Under the pieces are notes generated by a model, which saw only the letters and a program-made list of their open reading frames with translations, was not told the origin of the DNA and ran no database searches. A DNA stretch of 64,000 bases from CAVXTT01 sp963764685 (GTDB taxonomy: Bacteria; Bacteroidota; Ignavibacteria; Ignavibacteriales; Ignavibacteriaceae): positions 42,797 through 106,796 of the forward strand of contig CAVXTT010000012.1 of the NCBI GenBank assembly GCA_963764685.1. The letters run 5' to 3'. Below, one piece after another: positions 9,394 through 18,512 of this stretch. Numbering within the stretch: position 1 is the stretch's first letter; each line of letters begins with the position of its first letter. The position numbers and the translations under genes were made by a program.

Positions 9394-10387
9394 GAAATTT
9401 AATGATTTCCATATACACCTTTTCCGGACTTATACCCCCCTCTCCTGATAAAGTGCATAGTTTAGGATCTCCGGGACAATTTTTCCTGCAATAATCATCG
9501 GCAGGTAGAATAATCACATTCTTATTCCCGCGGGGTCCCCAAAGATTAGGCGAACAGGCTGTTAATGGACAAAACAAAGAAATTGTAGAAACTTTTAATC
9601 CTGCACAAATATGCATTGGCCCTGTGCTTGAAGAGACGAGCATATCCAGTGCAGCAAAATTAAGAATTGATTTTCTAAGTTGTTTTTCTTTATTGGGGAA
9701 AGAAAGTTCTAAATAATTTAGTTCCGGTGGAGGATTATAATCTGTAATTACAGGTTTTATTTCCTTTCGACCTAACAGCATTTCTATAAGTTTACAATAA
9801 TCCGATATATTCCAGTTTGGCGCTGAATTCCCGCTTGTTGTGTTAATTCCAATTAGAATCTTTCCTTCGGAAAGCTCAGTCTTAATATCTTTTACCTCAT
9901 CAATTTCCAATTCGGATAAATAAATTTCAGATGATATGTCAACCGCCTGAATATCTATTTTCCGCAGAAAGTCGAGACAGTAATCTGATTCGTGTCTAAG
10001 GGGAATAAACTTATTTCTATAAACATTTTTTGTATTAACAATAAACTGAAAGAATTTATGACCAACACCTATTCTTTTTCTTAACCCTGTGAAGGTTAGT
10101 ATTCTGTTTGTTCTTTTTGATGGGAGCAGCATCAGCGCAACATTAAATTTATACCTCCTGAGCTTTTTTATCATATTTAACTCGCTTTGAAAGGTGACGC
10201 GGTTATCTGCAATTATAATTTCATCTACAAAAGGATTGTTCAGATAGATCTGATGCGTGTATTCTTTCAGCAGTAATCCAATAAAACTGTCAGGGAACCG
10301 GCGTTTAATTTCACGGGGTAATGGAGTTGAAAGGACTACATCCCCTATCCTGTCTGGTCGTGAAATAAGAATTCTTAATGGAGGCAT
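9377..10387 (-). CDS. Glycosyltransferase family 9 (heptosyltransferase-like)
   Basis: A 336-residue GT9 protein. The N-terminal ISRPDRIGDVVLSTPLPREI and the C-terminal VSSSTGPMHICAGLKVSTISLFCP match ADP-heptose:LPS heptosyltransferases, which add heptose (or related sugars) to the lipid A core on the inner face of the inner membrane. The Asp of RIGD corresponds to the catalytic Asp of the family. A Cys-rich segment near the C-terminus (DDYCRKNCPGDPKLCTL) resembles the one in the second GT9 protein of this window at 58044. It is transcribed away from the GT4 gene at 10414, with almost no space between the two starts. Confidence 0.88.
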   Translation of the reverse strand: MPPLRILISRPDRIGDVVLSTPLPREIKRRFPDSFIGLLLKEYTHQIYLNNPFVDEIIIADNRVTFQSELNMIKKLRRYKFNVALMLLPSKRTNRILTFTGLRKRIGVGHKFFQFIVNTKNVYRNKFIPLRHESDYCLDFLRKIDIQAVDISSEIYLSELEIDEVKDIKTELSEGKILIGINTTSGNSAPNWNISDYCKLIEMLLGRKEIKPVITDYNPPPELNYLELSFPNKEKQLRKSILNFAALDMLVSSSTGPMHICAGLKVSTISLFCPLTACSPNLWGPRGNKNVIILPADDYCRKNCPGDPKLCTLSGEGGISPEKVYMEIIKFLDIRE

Positions 10388-10413
10388 ATTTATATTTTTT
10401 ATTAGCTTTCAGT

Positions 10414-11547
10414 ATGGAAAAGACAATAATTATTCTCTCATCAGGGCATACACATAATGATGAAAGAATTTTCTGGAAATTCGGAAGAAGTCTGCAGCTC
10501 CAGGGAAACAAAATTATAATATCGACTTCTACCGAAGCTTTTAGAAATACCAAAGAAGGAATTATTATTGATTCCTTCGAGGGTAAAAATATGAAGAAAA
10601 AGGAAAAAGTAAATCAATTCCTTAATCTCTTAAAAAAGTATGCCCCTGATATTATAATATGTTCTGAGCCATTGACTATCCTGCCATCCGCCCGGTTCAG
10701 AAAGACTGCCAATAAAAAGGTATTCATAATTTCTGATATAACTGAATGGTACCCCGAGAATTATACCTTAAAATTAAGCGGTCTCAAAAGGATAATCCAA
10801 TATTTTATTCTCTGGTTATTCAATCTTTTTACAATCCAACTGGTTAATGGGATTATTATCGGCGAGGTCTTAAAAAAGAAAAGATACGATATTATAGCTC
10901 CGACCAAGAAAAAAATAATCATAGGGTATTATCCCATTCTGAAGTTTTTTAAGTTTTCTCCTCCTTCATTTGACGGAAGTCGTTTAACACTTTGCTACGC
11001 AGGGCTATTAAAATTCGACAGAGGGTTACTTGCACTTCTGGATGTCTGTCGTAGCTTGAAACAGCGGCACCCTGAAATACAGCTTAAGCTTAAAATCGCC
11101 GGTAAATTTGGAAGCTTAATCGAACAAGCTGAATTCTTAAATAAAATAAAAAATATCCAGGATTACAATGTTGAGATCATTGAATGGACTGAATATCCAA
11201 ATATTTCAGATATTATTTCTGAAGCAGATATTTGTTTTGATTTACGTGTTCATAACTTTGTCTACGATAACTCCCTTCCGATCAAAGTATTTGAATATAC
11301 GGCTGCAGGCAGACCATTCATTTTTACGGATATTAAACCTTTACGGGCAATAAAGGAGATAAATAAATTTGGTCATCTGGTTGAACCTCATAACTTACCA
11401 GCTATTATTAACATTTTAGAATCATATATACAGGATCCTAAGCTTTTGGAGCAACACTCCAGAGAAGCAAGGAAGTGTGCAGAGGATTTTTTTAACTGGG
11501 AAGCTGAATCAATAAAGCTGATCGGATTCGTTCATTCTTTTACCTGA
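10414..11547 (+). CDS. Glycosyltransferase, GT4-like
   Basis: A predicted glycosyltransferase of about 377 residues. I start it at the ATG at 10414 (MEKTIIILSSGHTHNDERIF) because the residues before it, from an upstream ATG at 10378, are a short hydrophobic string that overlaps the divergent GT9 start. The C-terminal GT-B half shows LTLCYAGLLKFDRGLLAL (nucleotide-sugar side) and DNSLPIKVFEYTAAGRPFI, the usual KxxEYxAxGxP block of GT4. The substrate is unknown. The 3' end overlaps the convergent flippase gene by 39 bp. It is the only plus-strand gene between position 1 and 21000. Confidence 0.8.
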   Translation: MEKTIIILSSGHTHNDERIFWKFGRSLQLQGNKIIISTSTEAFRNTKEGIIIDSFEGKNMKKKEKVNQFLNLLKKYAPDIIICSEPLTILPSARFRKTANKKVFIISDITEWYPENYTLKLSGLKRIIQYFILWLFNLFTIQLVNGIIIGEVLKKKRYDIIAPTKKKIIIGYYPILKFFKFSPPSFDGSRLTLCYAGLLKFDRGLLALLDVCRSLKQRHPEIQLKLKIAGKFGSLIEQAEFLNKIKNIQDYNVEIIEWTEYPNISDIISEADICFDLRVHNFVYDNSLPIKVFEYTAAGRPFIFTDIKPLRAIKEINKFGHLVEPHNLPAIINILESYIQDPKLLEQHSREARKCAEDFFNWEAESIKLIGFVHSFT

Positions 11548-12957
11548 TAATAATCCATCCGGCCTGATCTTAAGAACATAAATTACTACCCATAAATATA
11601 TGGTGACAAACAGGATATCAGTGAAAAAGTTATTAATGAACTGACCTGCTGATGTAAATAGAATGATCAGTATAAGAACAGTTAAAATTTCTTTTAAGGG
11701 GTATTTTATCCGGAAATGCTTAGAAGTTAAAATGAAAAGATAAACGGAAGCCATTGTGAATGAAATAAATGTCGCGAAGGCAGCACCGGTTAATCCCCAA
11801 AGAGGTATTAATAAAATATTCAAACCGAGATTTACTAGAAAAGCTAACCCGTCGGATACAATAAAATGATAAGTCTTATTAGAAACAAATGGGTAAACCG
11901 AATAGAATGAGTTGATCCCATTTAGAAAATAGCCTCCCAGGATAAAAGGCAGAATTATTATACCACCCAGGTATATTTCATTAAATAGTTTATGATCTCC
12001 CAGATTAATCTTGAAGAGATCATTAGTTAACAAAGCCACAGAAATAAAAATTACGCCTGCAGCTGAAATATATTTCAGTATAGTTTCACCTGACTGTGTC
12101 TCATATAGTTTATTGTAATATAACTTTAGTGAGTGAGGCGTCCAGGCTGTTCTGAAAGAGATCACAAACAGATTCATCAGAAGTGCAATTCTATAGGAGA
12201 AACTGTAAATCCCAACATCTGTTTTGCCTAAATAATAGTTGAGTATAAAACGGTCTGCAACATCCACCCCTACGGAAAAGAAACCGCCAATTATTAATGG
12301 TATTGTGAATAAATAAATTTCTTTCAAAAGGTATTTATCAAAGTTATATCTGATCATTTTCAACAGCCAGGGAGTAAGCATCAGGGTAACTGCCAGAGCT
12401 GAAATCAATTGTGCAGCTATAATCCCAGTCACTCCCATTGACAGGTAATAGATCAGGTAAATATTTAACAAGAAATTGATTATTGCGCCTATTGCCGACA
12501 CGAGCACGACCTTTGATGCATTCCCTTTTGTGACTAAATAATTAATAACCTGAGCCCCGGCAGTCTCAAAGAACATTGCCCCTGCTATCAGATTTACAAG
12601 TTTTTGATATTCTGAAGAATCAAATATTAATTCACTAATATCAGCTGAAAGCAAAATGATTAACAGAGATACTAACAAACCTATACCAATTGCTGTCCTG
12701 CCGATTGTTGCAAGCACCGCCTTCTGCTGTTCTTCGTTAGCTTCTTTATGATAATAATTATTTAGCGCAGCCTGATATCCTCCCTGATATAGAACCATCG
12801 CAAGCGCGTAAAAGGACATTAACAGGGCATAATTACCAAACTCCTGAGGAGGGATATAATTTGAATACAGCGGGAGTAATAAAAAGCTTGCCGACCTTAC
12901 AAACAGATTTCCAAAAGTGTATAATGCAGTGGATTTTGTTAAACCGGCAGATTTCAT
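11509..12957 (-). CDS. Polysaccharide flippase (Wzx/MOP superfamily)
   Basis: A 482-residue polytopic membrane protein with about 12-14 hydrophobic segments. It begins LTKSTALYTFGNLFVRSASFLLLPLYSNYI, cut here to its family features: an early amphipathic TF-GNL-RSASFLLLPLY block typical of Wzx-like exporters that flip lipid-linked glycans across the inner membrane. Internal GVTGIIAAQLISAL and a late GLTGAAFATFISFTMASVY are the repeated hallmarks. It adjoins a glycosyltransferase by one base of overlap, so the two are probably in one glycan assembly unit. The glycan is unknown. Confidence 0.85.
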   Translation of the reverse strand: MKSAGLTKSTALYTFGNLFVRSASFLLLPLYSNYIPPQEFGNYALLMSFYALAMVLYQGGYQAALNNYYHKEANEEQQKAVLATIGRTAIGIGLLVSLLIILLSADISELIFDSSEYQKLVNLIAGAMFFETAGAQVINYLVTKGNASKVVLVSAIGAIINFLLNIYLIYYLSMGVTGIIAAQLISALAVTLMLTPWLLKMIRYNFDKYLLKEIYLFTIPLIIGGFFSVGVDVADRFILNYYLGKTDVGIYSFSYRIALLMNLFVISFRTAWTPHSLKLYYNKLYETQSGETILKYISAAGVIFISVALLTNDLFKINLGDHKLFNEIYLGGIIILPFILGGYFLNGINSFYSVYPFVSNKTYHFIVSDGLAFLVNLGLNILLIPLWGLTGAAFATFISFTMASVYLFILTSKHFRIKYPLKEILTVLILIILFTSAGQFINNFFTDILFVTIYLWVVIYVLKIRPDGLLSGKRMNESDQLY

Positions 12958-14036
12958 TATATGACTTTTTTAATTGTATACAGCTCTTTTAATTTCCTGT
13001 TTACTTCTTCATACCCGTGATATTTCTTCACCCATTCTTTCCCAATAATGGCTTGTTGCTGCCTAAGTAAAGGATGTTCAATGAGCGTTATCAAGGTCTC
13101 TATCAGTTCTTTTTCGTTGTTAGCCACATTAAAGGGATTTTCCGGAAGCCAGCTCGCATATTCATTAGTCATATTTGTTATCGTGGGTATTCCCATTGCG
13201 AGGCTTTCAAGTCCGGCTTTACCATAACCAGTTCCTCCCCCGCTGCCGCCAACCTGGTCAATGCAGATATCAGAACTACTTTTCTCTTCGAGTACTATTT
13301 TTCTGGAAACATTTTCCAGCAGTACAAATTCTATCTTTTTATCCCGCTTAATTTTTTCTATAACCCCGATAATAAGATCTGTCCCCTTGTAGAGCCTGTT
13401 AGTTGGAGCGTGTACAATCCTGATCCTGTCAGTTTGATTTAATTTCCTTTGCGGCAGTTCAGAAGCATTGTAGGGATAGAAGAGATAATGGATATCCTTT
13501 TTTAGTGCCAGGTGATCATATTCCGAAGTTAGATTTAGATCTGCTATTTCATCCATTTCCTTAATAAGTCCTCTGCTTCTAAGGTCACTTCCGAAATAAC
13601 AGCATACGATTTTTTTTCCCTGCTTCTTCCATATTTTAGCCTGTGAACTGTCTCGATAAAAATCGAGACCCCCATCGAAATGAATAATATCAAATGAATC
13701 CAATTGGTAATCCCTGATGGCATTGCTTACTCTTCCTTTTCGTGTCAAATCACTTAATTGGAAGTAAACCTTTTCAGCAAGATTACGAGGTCTGAAAAAT
13801 GGTGCCTCTGTAGTGGTCTCCTCCCTTATCTGACCTGTTTTTTTCGTCCTCCACTTGTCTGCCAAAAAAAATACCGGTAAAGGAATATTGAGGCAGATAT
13901 CCTCAGGAAAATCCAATTTGTTTTTGTGGTAGGTTACCAGATGGGAGTAATCTCCCAGAGCATTATGCATTTCAAAGAAACTATATGGAACACCTGCATA
14001 ATTCTGAGGAGCCAAATGTAGTATTTTCAACATCAA
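12957..14036 (-). CDS. Glycosyltransferase, GT4-like
   Basis: A 359-residue protein with GT-B architecture. The N-terminal half has LKILHLAPQNYAGVPYSF and IIHFDGGLDFYRDS. The C-terminal half has IRIVHAPTNRLYKGTDLII and GGTGYGKAGLESLAMGIPTI, a variant of the GT4 ExxAxGxP block. The start overlaps the FemAB-like gene by four bases and the end touches the flippase gene, so the three form one operon. Donor and acceptor cannot be read from the sequence. Confidence 0.8.
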   Translation of the reverse strand: MMLKILHLAPQNYAGVPYSFFEMHNALGDYSHLVTYHKNKLDFPEDICLNIPLPVFFLADKWRTKKTGQIREETTTEAPFFRPRNLAEKVYFQLSDLTRKGRVSNAIRDYQLDSFDIIHFDGGLDFYRDSSQAKIWKKQGKKIVCCYFGSDLRSRGLIKEMDEIADLNLTSEYDHLALKKDIHYLFYPYNASELPQRKLNQTDRIRIVHAPTNRLYKGTDLIIGVIEKIKRDKKIEFVLLENVSRKIVLEEKSSSDICIDQVGGSGGGTGYGKAGLESLAMGIPTITNMTNEYASWLPENPFNVANNEKELIETLITLIEHPLLRQQQAIIGKEWVKKYHGYEEVNRKLKELYTIKKVI

Positions 14037-15004
14037 AGATCTTTGTAGAATGTATCTCTGAATATTCCGCGTGCACCAAAATTTTCTTTAAATCTTCCCA
14101 GTCCCCAGTTCGGATCCATATTTACTGTGAAAATACCAAAATCAAGAAACTTATATCCTTCATCCTGGTAATGTTTCATTATTTCGTAGAACAATAAATT
14201 TACAGCACGGTACTCCTGGTATTCCTCATCGTGACTGATATAAAAAGCAAGTACTACTCTCGAATTTATGCTAAAATTACAAACACCTGCTATTAATTTG
14301 TCTTTTAGAAAAGCACCCCACAATCTGACCTTTGTGGGAAATAAATTTTTTATTTTGACCAATTCCTCAAGAGTGTGTGTAGGATTGACCCCGTGTCTCA
14401 ATTTCAAATTCTTTTTCAGAATCTCATAATATTCTGAAAACCTTTCACACTCAGCAATTTCAACTCCCAGCCTCACAGCTTTGCTCACAGCAGTCCGTGC
14501 CTCAGCCCTGTAAGTTAAAAGAAGCTGCTCCCTCGGTATATCCAGCTGCACAACACTTGAAACGTCTCTTTTTAAATAATGGAAATCATTCTTAACAAGA
14601 GCAAAATCTATATAATTTGAATACTTTGTTTGATAAATTATGGGAGGGATTGTAAGCTGGATCCTGTCGTAATGTGATTTTTTAGCATAGGCAATTACCT
14701 CCTCAACCATATCAAATGATTCACGAAAATTTAAGTCGGTATTATAAACAAAGCTGCCGTAGGAAGCTCCTCCGTGAGAAGATAGAATTTTTTTACCATC
14801 TCTGATGACCTTAACCGCCGGAAAAATAGAAAATAATTTCCCATTCTTTTTAAATACGATAGAGTCATCTTGAAATCTTTCTTCCGGATGGTATGAAAGG
14901 AACCGGCGCTTGTGAAAGATAGTACCGTTATCCGATTTATCAACAAATGCATCCCACTCCTCCGGGGTAATGCAGGAATCTGCTGATTTTTGAAGTTCTA
15001 ACAT
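14033..15004 (-). CDS. FemAB/GNAT-like acyltransferase
   Basis: About 324 residues from MLELQKSADSCITPEEWDAF. I reject the longer start at 15166 because it would lie inside the PorV-like gene, whose stop is at 15009; the ATG at 15004 follows that stop at once. The C-terminal acetyltransferase-like half includes YRAEARTAVSKAVRLG, LWGAFLKDKLIAGVCNF and YRAVNLLFYEIMKHYQDEGY followed by FLDFGIFTV. These are typical of the FemAB/BioF2-like group, some of which transfer amino acids from aminoacyl-tRNA to peptidoglycan while others act in polysaccharide clusters. The operon with a glycosyltransferase and flippase favours glycan modification. Confidence 0.75.
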   Translation of the reverse strand: MLELQKSADSCITPEEWDAFVDKSDNGTIFHKRRFLSYHPEERFQDDSIVFKKNGKLFSIFPAVKVIRDGKKILSSHGGASYGSFVYNTDLNFRESFDMVEEVIAYAKKSHYDRIQLTIPPIIYQTKYSNYIDFALVKNDFHYLKRDVSSVVQLDIPREQLLLTYRAEARTAVSKAVRLGVEIAECERFSEYYEILKKNLKLRHGVNPTHTLEELVKIKNLFPTKVRLWGAFLKDKLIAGVCNFSINSRVVLAFYISHDEEYQEYRAVNLLFYEIMKHYQDEGYKFLDFGIFTVNMDPNWGLGRFKENFGARGIFRDTFYKDL

Positions 15005-15008
15005 ATTA

Positions 15009-15908
15009 TTAAAAGCTGAATTGAACAGAAAATAGGTTAGCGCTCCCCAGCCCGTACTGAAAAGGCTGAAATGCATAGTCAAATTTAAGATTTCCCCACC
15101 TGATTCCGATACCACCGGTAAAGGACCTGGATTCAAATCCCGACTGGTAGCCTCCGCGTAAGGCAACTACTTCATCATAGATAACCTCTGCACCAAAATT
15201 CAAATGTATATCATCGGTAGAAGTGTATGTTAACAGCTCTGTTCCGGCTACAGCCGAAAAATGGGAATCCCCGAATGAAAAATTGTAAGCTCCTCCGGCT
15301 CTGACTTCCGTCGGGAGTTTTGTCTCTTCGTTTCTTAAAGCATTCATACCACCGAGATTTTTAAGTACGGCTGATGCTGTAAGACCTTTTAACGGAGTCA
15401 AATAAGTTATACCCACATCAAACCCCCATCCATTCGCCTCATCGGCAACCAATCCTTCGTACAGATATTTAATTGTAAACCCGGTGCTGAAGTTTTCACT
15501 AAATTTATAACCTGATGAGAAGCTCCCGAAAAAATAATTAGCATTAAAAGAACTCTCAGCTTCTCCCGGTTTTGTTCTTACTTCAATGCCGCTTACTGAA
15601 GTTACATTAAAGCCGAATGCAAAAGGTATATTAAATACTGTTGATCTTACCCCCAGAAGCTCGCTGCTTACATCCTGGATCCATTGGTTGTGCATCAGCA
15701 TAATTTCCGAACCATCATTTAATGCCAGCTTTGCAGGGTTGTAGAATAGAGCTGTTACATCATCTGAGACAGCATTGCCTGCATCTCCCATAGCCACATT
15801 CCTGGCGCCAAAACCAAGTTTTAAAAACGACAATCCGCTATTACCTGCTGTTTGTGAATATACTATAGCGGGTAATAAAATTAATACTAATAATGCTTTT
15901 ATCTTCAT
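15009..15908 (-). CDS. PorV/PorQ-family outer-membrane protein
   Basis: A 299-residue protein with a signal peptide (KALLVLILLPAIVYSQ) followed by SFLKLGFGARNVAMGDAGNA and DVTALFYNPAKLAL. This block defines the PorV/PorQ family of beta-barrels. In T9SS, PorV shuttles cargo to the PorU sortase on the cell surface; PorQ has a related role. The remainder is an alternating pattern fitting a barrel, ending in the aromatic LFSVQFSF. It lies next to a second family member upstream. Which of the two (if either) is the functional PorV is not decidable here. Confidence 0.82.
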   Translation of the reverse strand: MKIKALLVLILLPAIVYSQTAGNSGLSFLKLGFGARNVAMGDAGNAVSDDVTALFYNPAKLALNDGSEIMLMHNQWIQDVSSELLGVRSTVFNIPFAFGFNVTSVSGIEVRTKPGEAESSFNANYFFGSFSSGYKFSENFSTGFTIKYLYEGLVADEANGWGFDVGITYLTPLKGLTASAVLKNLGGMNALRNEETKLPTEVRAGGAYNFSFGDSHFSAVAGTELLTYTSTDDIHLNFGAEVIYDEVVALRGGYQSGFESRSFTGGIGIRWGNLKFDYAFQPFQYGLGSANLFSVQFSF

Positions 15909-15915
15909 AATACTT

Positions 15916-16911
15916 CTAAAAAGTTACGTTAACTCCAACAATATGACGGTCATATGCAGAATACGGTTCATATACGAATGCATAATCCACACCGATATTT
16001 ACCGTACCGAATATTTTTGTATATGAGAATCCGCCTGAAGGTCTTACCAGTTGATCTGAGTTGCTGAGATTCAAGTTATCTAATCCGCCCCGTAAATAAA
16101 ATCTTTCTATGAGATTATATTCCAATCCGAATCTTAAAATATTTGATTCTGCACTGCTGTTTTCAAGTTCTATTGCAGAAATTAATTTATAATCCTCATT
16201 TTTATAGCGTACCCCAAATTTTCTCAATACAGGAAATTCATTCTCCGTGATGGACCCCTCCTGTTGATATATCGGAGCGGTATCCCATTTATATTTACTG
16301 TTTATATCTGTGATAACAAAAGAAAAATTAAAGTTATTATTTAAACGGTAGAGCAGACCGGCATCCAGCCCTACTCCCGTAGAGGATATCTCCTCAAATA
16401 ATTTGTAATAATAAATTTTAACTGCTACGCCTAAAGATACTTTTTCAGAAAACCTGTTTGCAAATCCAAGGAAGAATTGATTTTCAGAAGTTGAGAGTTC
16501 GCCTGTCTGGAATCCCTGGTTATCTCTTCCATCGATCCCAGATACACCCGAATTTATGATACCGATACTTAATCCTGCACTTGTTCTAGGTTTACGGTCT
16601 GCGGCAGTATCTTTTGAAGAATAAAAATCAAATCTCCGGGTAAAATTCAAAAAGTTTAATGATCTATCCAACGAGAGAAATGAGTAGGAGGTCTGAAATG
16701 AATTATCCTCCTGAAACACGGAAACAGCGGGGTTGTAATACGAAACAAGATTCCCTTCTGTAACTGCAGATAATGCATTTCCCATCCCCATCCCTCTGGC
16801 GCCAAAGCCCATTCTGCTGAATGCACCCGGCATACTGCTTATCTTGCTGAATTCCGGCTGAGCGTTTAACAAACCTGCCAGGAGAATAAAAAGGATTATT
16901 AATCTATTCAC
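15916..16911 (-). CDS. PorV/PorQ-family outer-membrane protein, second copy
   Basis: A 331-residue protein with signal peptide (LIILFILLAGLLNAQ) and the family block SRMGFGARGMGMGNALSAV and NLVSYYNPAVSVF. It ends in aromatic-terminal VGVNVTF as outer-membrane barrels do. It shares architecture and the N-terminal block with the 299-residue neighbour, but the two are clearly diverged, so this is an old duplication. Only seven bases separate the genes, implying co-transcription with the Asp-box protein upstream. A role in T9SS export is inferred from the family. Confidence 0.8.
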   Translation of the reverse strand: MNRLIILFILLAGLLNAQPEFSKISSMPGAFSRMGFGARGMGMGNALSAVTEGNLVSYYNPAVSVFQEDNSFQTSYSFLSLDRSLNFLNFTRRFDFYSSKDTAADRKPRTSAGLSIGIINSGVSGIDGRDNQGFQTGELSTSENQFFLGFANRFSEKVSLGVAVKIYYYKLFEEISSTGVGLDAGLLYRLNNNFNFSFVITDINSKYKWDTAPIYQQEGSITENEFPVLRKFGVRYKNEDYKLISAIELENSSAESNILRFGLEYNLIERFYLRGGLDNLNLSNSDQLVRPSGGFSYTKIFGTVNIGVDYAFVYEPYSAYDRHIVGVNVTF

Positions 16912-16919
16912 ATCTACCT

Positions 16920-18512
16920 CTACTGCAGCACAAGTATTTTTCCATAAACAGGGTCATCTCCACCAACCTCAACTCTGTAAAAATATACTCCGTTCGGAAC
17001 CATAGAACCTGAATCATCCCTTCCGTCCCAGTAATCGATTACTCCTTCCGCACTACCATTACGCTGATCAACAACGTGATAAGGATTCCCCCGGGGAGCA
17101 TTCTGTATCACAGTTCTTATATAATTCATACCAAAATCAAAAATCCGAATCGTTACATCTGACTGCTTACCGCCGGTACTATATTTAATTTTCAATACCT
17201 CATTCTTCGGAGAAAATGGGTTGGGATAAGCATAGCTTTCTGTAGCCGAGGTTAACTTCTGAGAGGCAAAATAAACTTTCCAATCCCCGTTCCACATATT
17301 CCCCGTTTGTGTTAATTTAACAAGACCGTCACCTGATCCAAGCCATACTATATTACCATTAGAAGAGGCTGAGTAAAAAATATTTGTTGAAAGAGGAATG
17401 CCTGTCTCCTTATCAATAATGTTTCCAGGAAGTATCCATGTATTCCCCGAATCACTGCTTCTAAAAGCACCATTGTCAGCTGCAGCTATAACATCTGTTT
17501 CCTTATAGCCAAAGTTGTGTACTTTTTCATCAGGTAGGAAAGTCATCCAGTTTTCACCCAGATCCTTTGATTGTGATACTCCGTAAAATTCAGCCTGATC
17601 TTCAGCTTTCCAGGTAGCACCCCATACAGAACTGTCTGCAGGGTTATAACCTAAGGCAACAACAAAATTCCCGCTTATGGAGTTCAGCTGATTCTGATGA
17701 TTAAATTTAACCCAGCTTACTCCTCCATCAGTTGATCTGTTTATACCGCCTGCAGTTCCTGCAAATAATATAGAATCTCCTGCTGAGATAACGGAAAATA
17801 CACGATGATTAAGATTATTCTCAGCACAGAATTTGCCGGCTACCGGCTGCAGGCAAAAGTCCATTACGCTGTCAGGGTGTACGTAATCTAATTTATCAGG
17901 GGGAATAACTACCCTGTCCCAGGTTACTCCCAGATCGGTGCTTCTTCTAAGACCGCCGGCAAAAGTGGCAATCCAAATAGTACCGGGGGTGAAAGCTATA
18001 TCATAAATAAGGTTCTGTATGGCTACCGTTACCGGGAGCGCCCTAATCTGATTTATACCGTAAACCTCGATAGTATCATTGGGATCATCGATAGGCTGGG
18101 GAACGAAATTCCACGACAGGCCAAAATCAGAAGTAAACTTTAAACCGCTTCCTTCAGGAAGCGATTGCCCGTCTCTTTCAACTGAATGAGCTGTTGCAGC
18201 CCATAAAATACCGGTTAACGTATCAAATCCTACTGCAGAAACACTTTCTGTTCCAAAAGCAGAATTACCATAAAAATTTGTCCAATTGTTCCCTCTGTCG
18301 CTTGAAATGCTTAATCCCCGGCTAGAACCAATGAATACGTAATCTCCATACGTGACTATATCACTGATGCTGTTGCTTGAAGGATTTTCATCAGATATTT
18401 TATAATTTATATCCTTTCCCATACGGTATCCAAAAGGATAATGCTGGCCTTTTAAGTTTGCCGAAAACATAAACAGAAGCACCATAACAATCGGAAATAT
18501 TTTGAACATCAA
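16920..18512 (-). CDS. Secreted Asp-box (BNR) repeat protein with FlgD-like C-terminal domain
   Basis: A 530-residue protein with a signal peptide (FPIVMVLLFMFSANLKGQ). Six Asp-box motifs of the form SxDxGxxW are visible: SSDRGNNW, TSDFGLSW, STDLGVTW, STDGGVSW, SKDLGENW and SSDSGNTW. They mark a beta-propeller like that of sialidases and photosynthesis factor Ycf48-type proteins. The last ~90 residues are an FlgD-like Ig domain (YWDGRDDSGSMVPNGVYFYRV), which in this group often serves as or precedes the T9SS sorting signal. No sialidase catalytic residues are evident, so I do not call it an enzyme. The start overlaps the lipoprotein remnant by four bases. Confidence 0.75.
   Translation of the reverse strand: MMFKIFPIVMVLLFMFSANLKGQHYPFGYRMGKDINYKISDENPSSNSISDIVTYGDYVFIGSSRGLSISSDRGNNWTNFYGNSAFGTESVSAVGFDTLTGILWAATAHSVERDGQSLPEGSGLKFTSDFGLSWNFVPQPIDDPNDTIEVYGINQIRALPVTVAIQNLIYDIAFTPGTIWIATFAGGLRRSTDLGVTWDRVVIPPDKLDYVHPDSVMDFCLQPVAGKFCAENNLNHRVFSVISAGDSILFAGTAGGINRSTDGGVSWVKFNHQNQLNSISGNFVVALGYNPADSSVWGATWKAEDQAEFYGVSQSKDLGENWMTFLPDEKVHNFGYKETDVIAAADNGAFRSSDSGNTWILPGNIIDKETGIPLSTNIFYSASSNGNIVWLGSGDGLVKLTQTGNMWNGDWKVYFASQKLTSATESYAYPNPFSPKNEVLKIKYSTGGKQSDVTIRIFDFGMNYIRTVIQNAPRGNPYHVVDQRNGSAEGVIDYWDGRDDSGSMVPNGVYFYRVEVGGDDPVYGKILVLQ

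Noticed and set aside
14033..15166. 377-residue version of the FemAB-like protein
   Set aside because: The first 54 residues are translated from the PorV-like gene in another frame; the ATG at 15004 directly follows that gene's stop.
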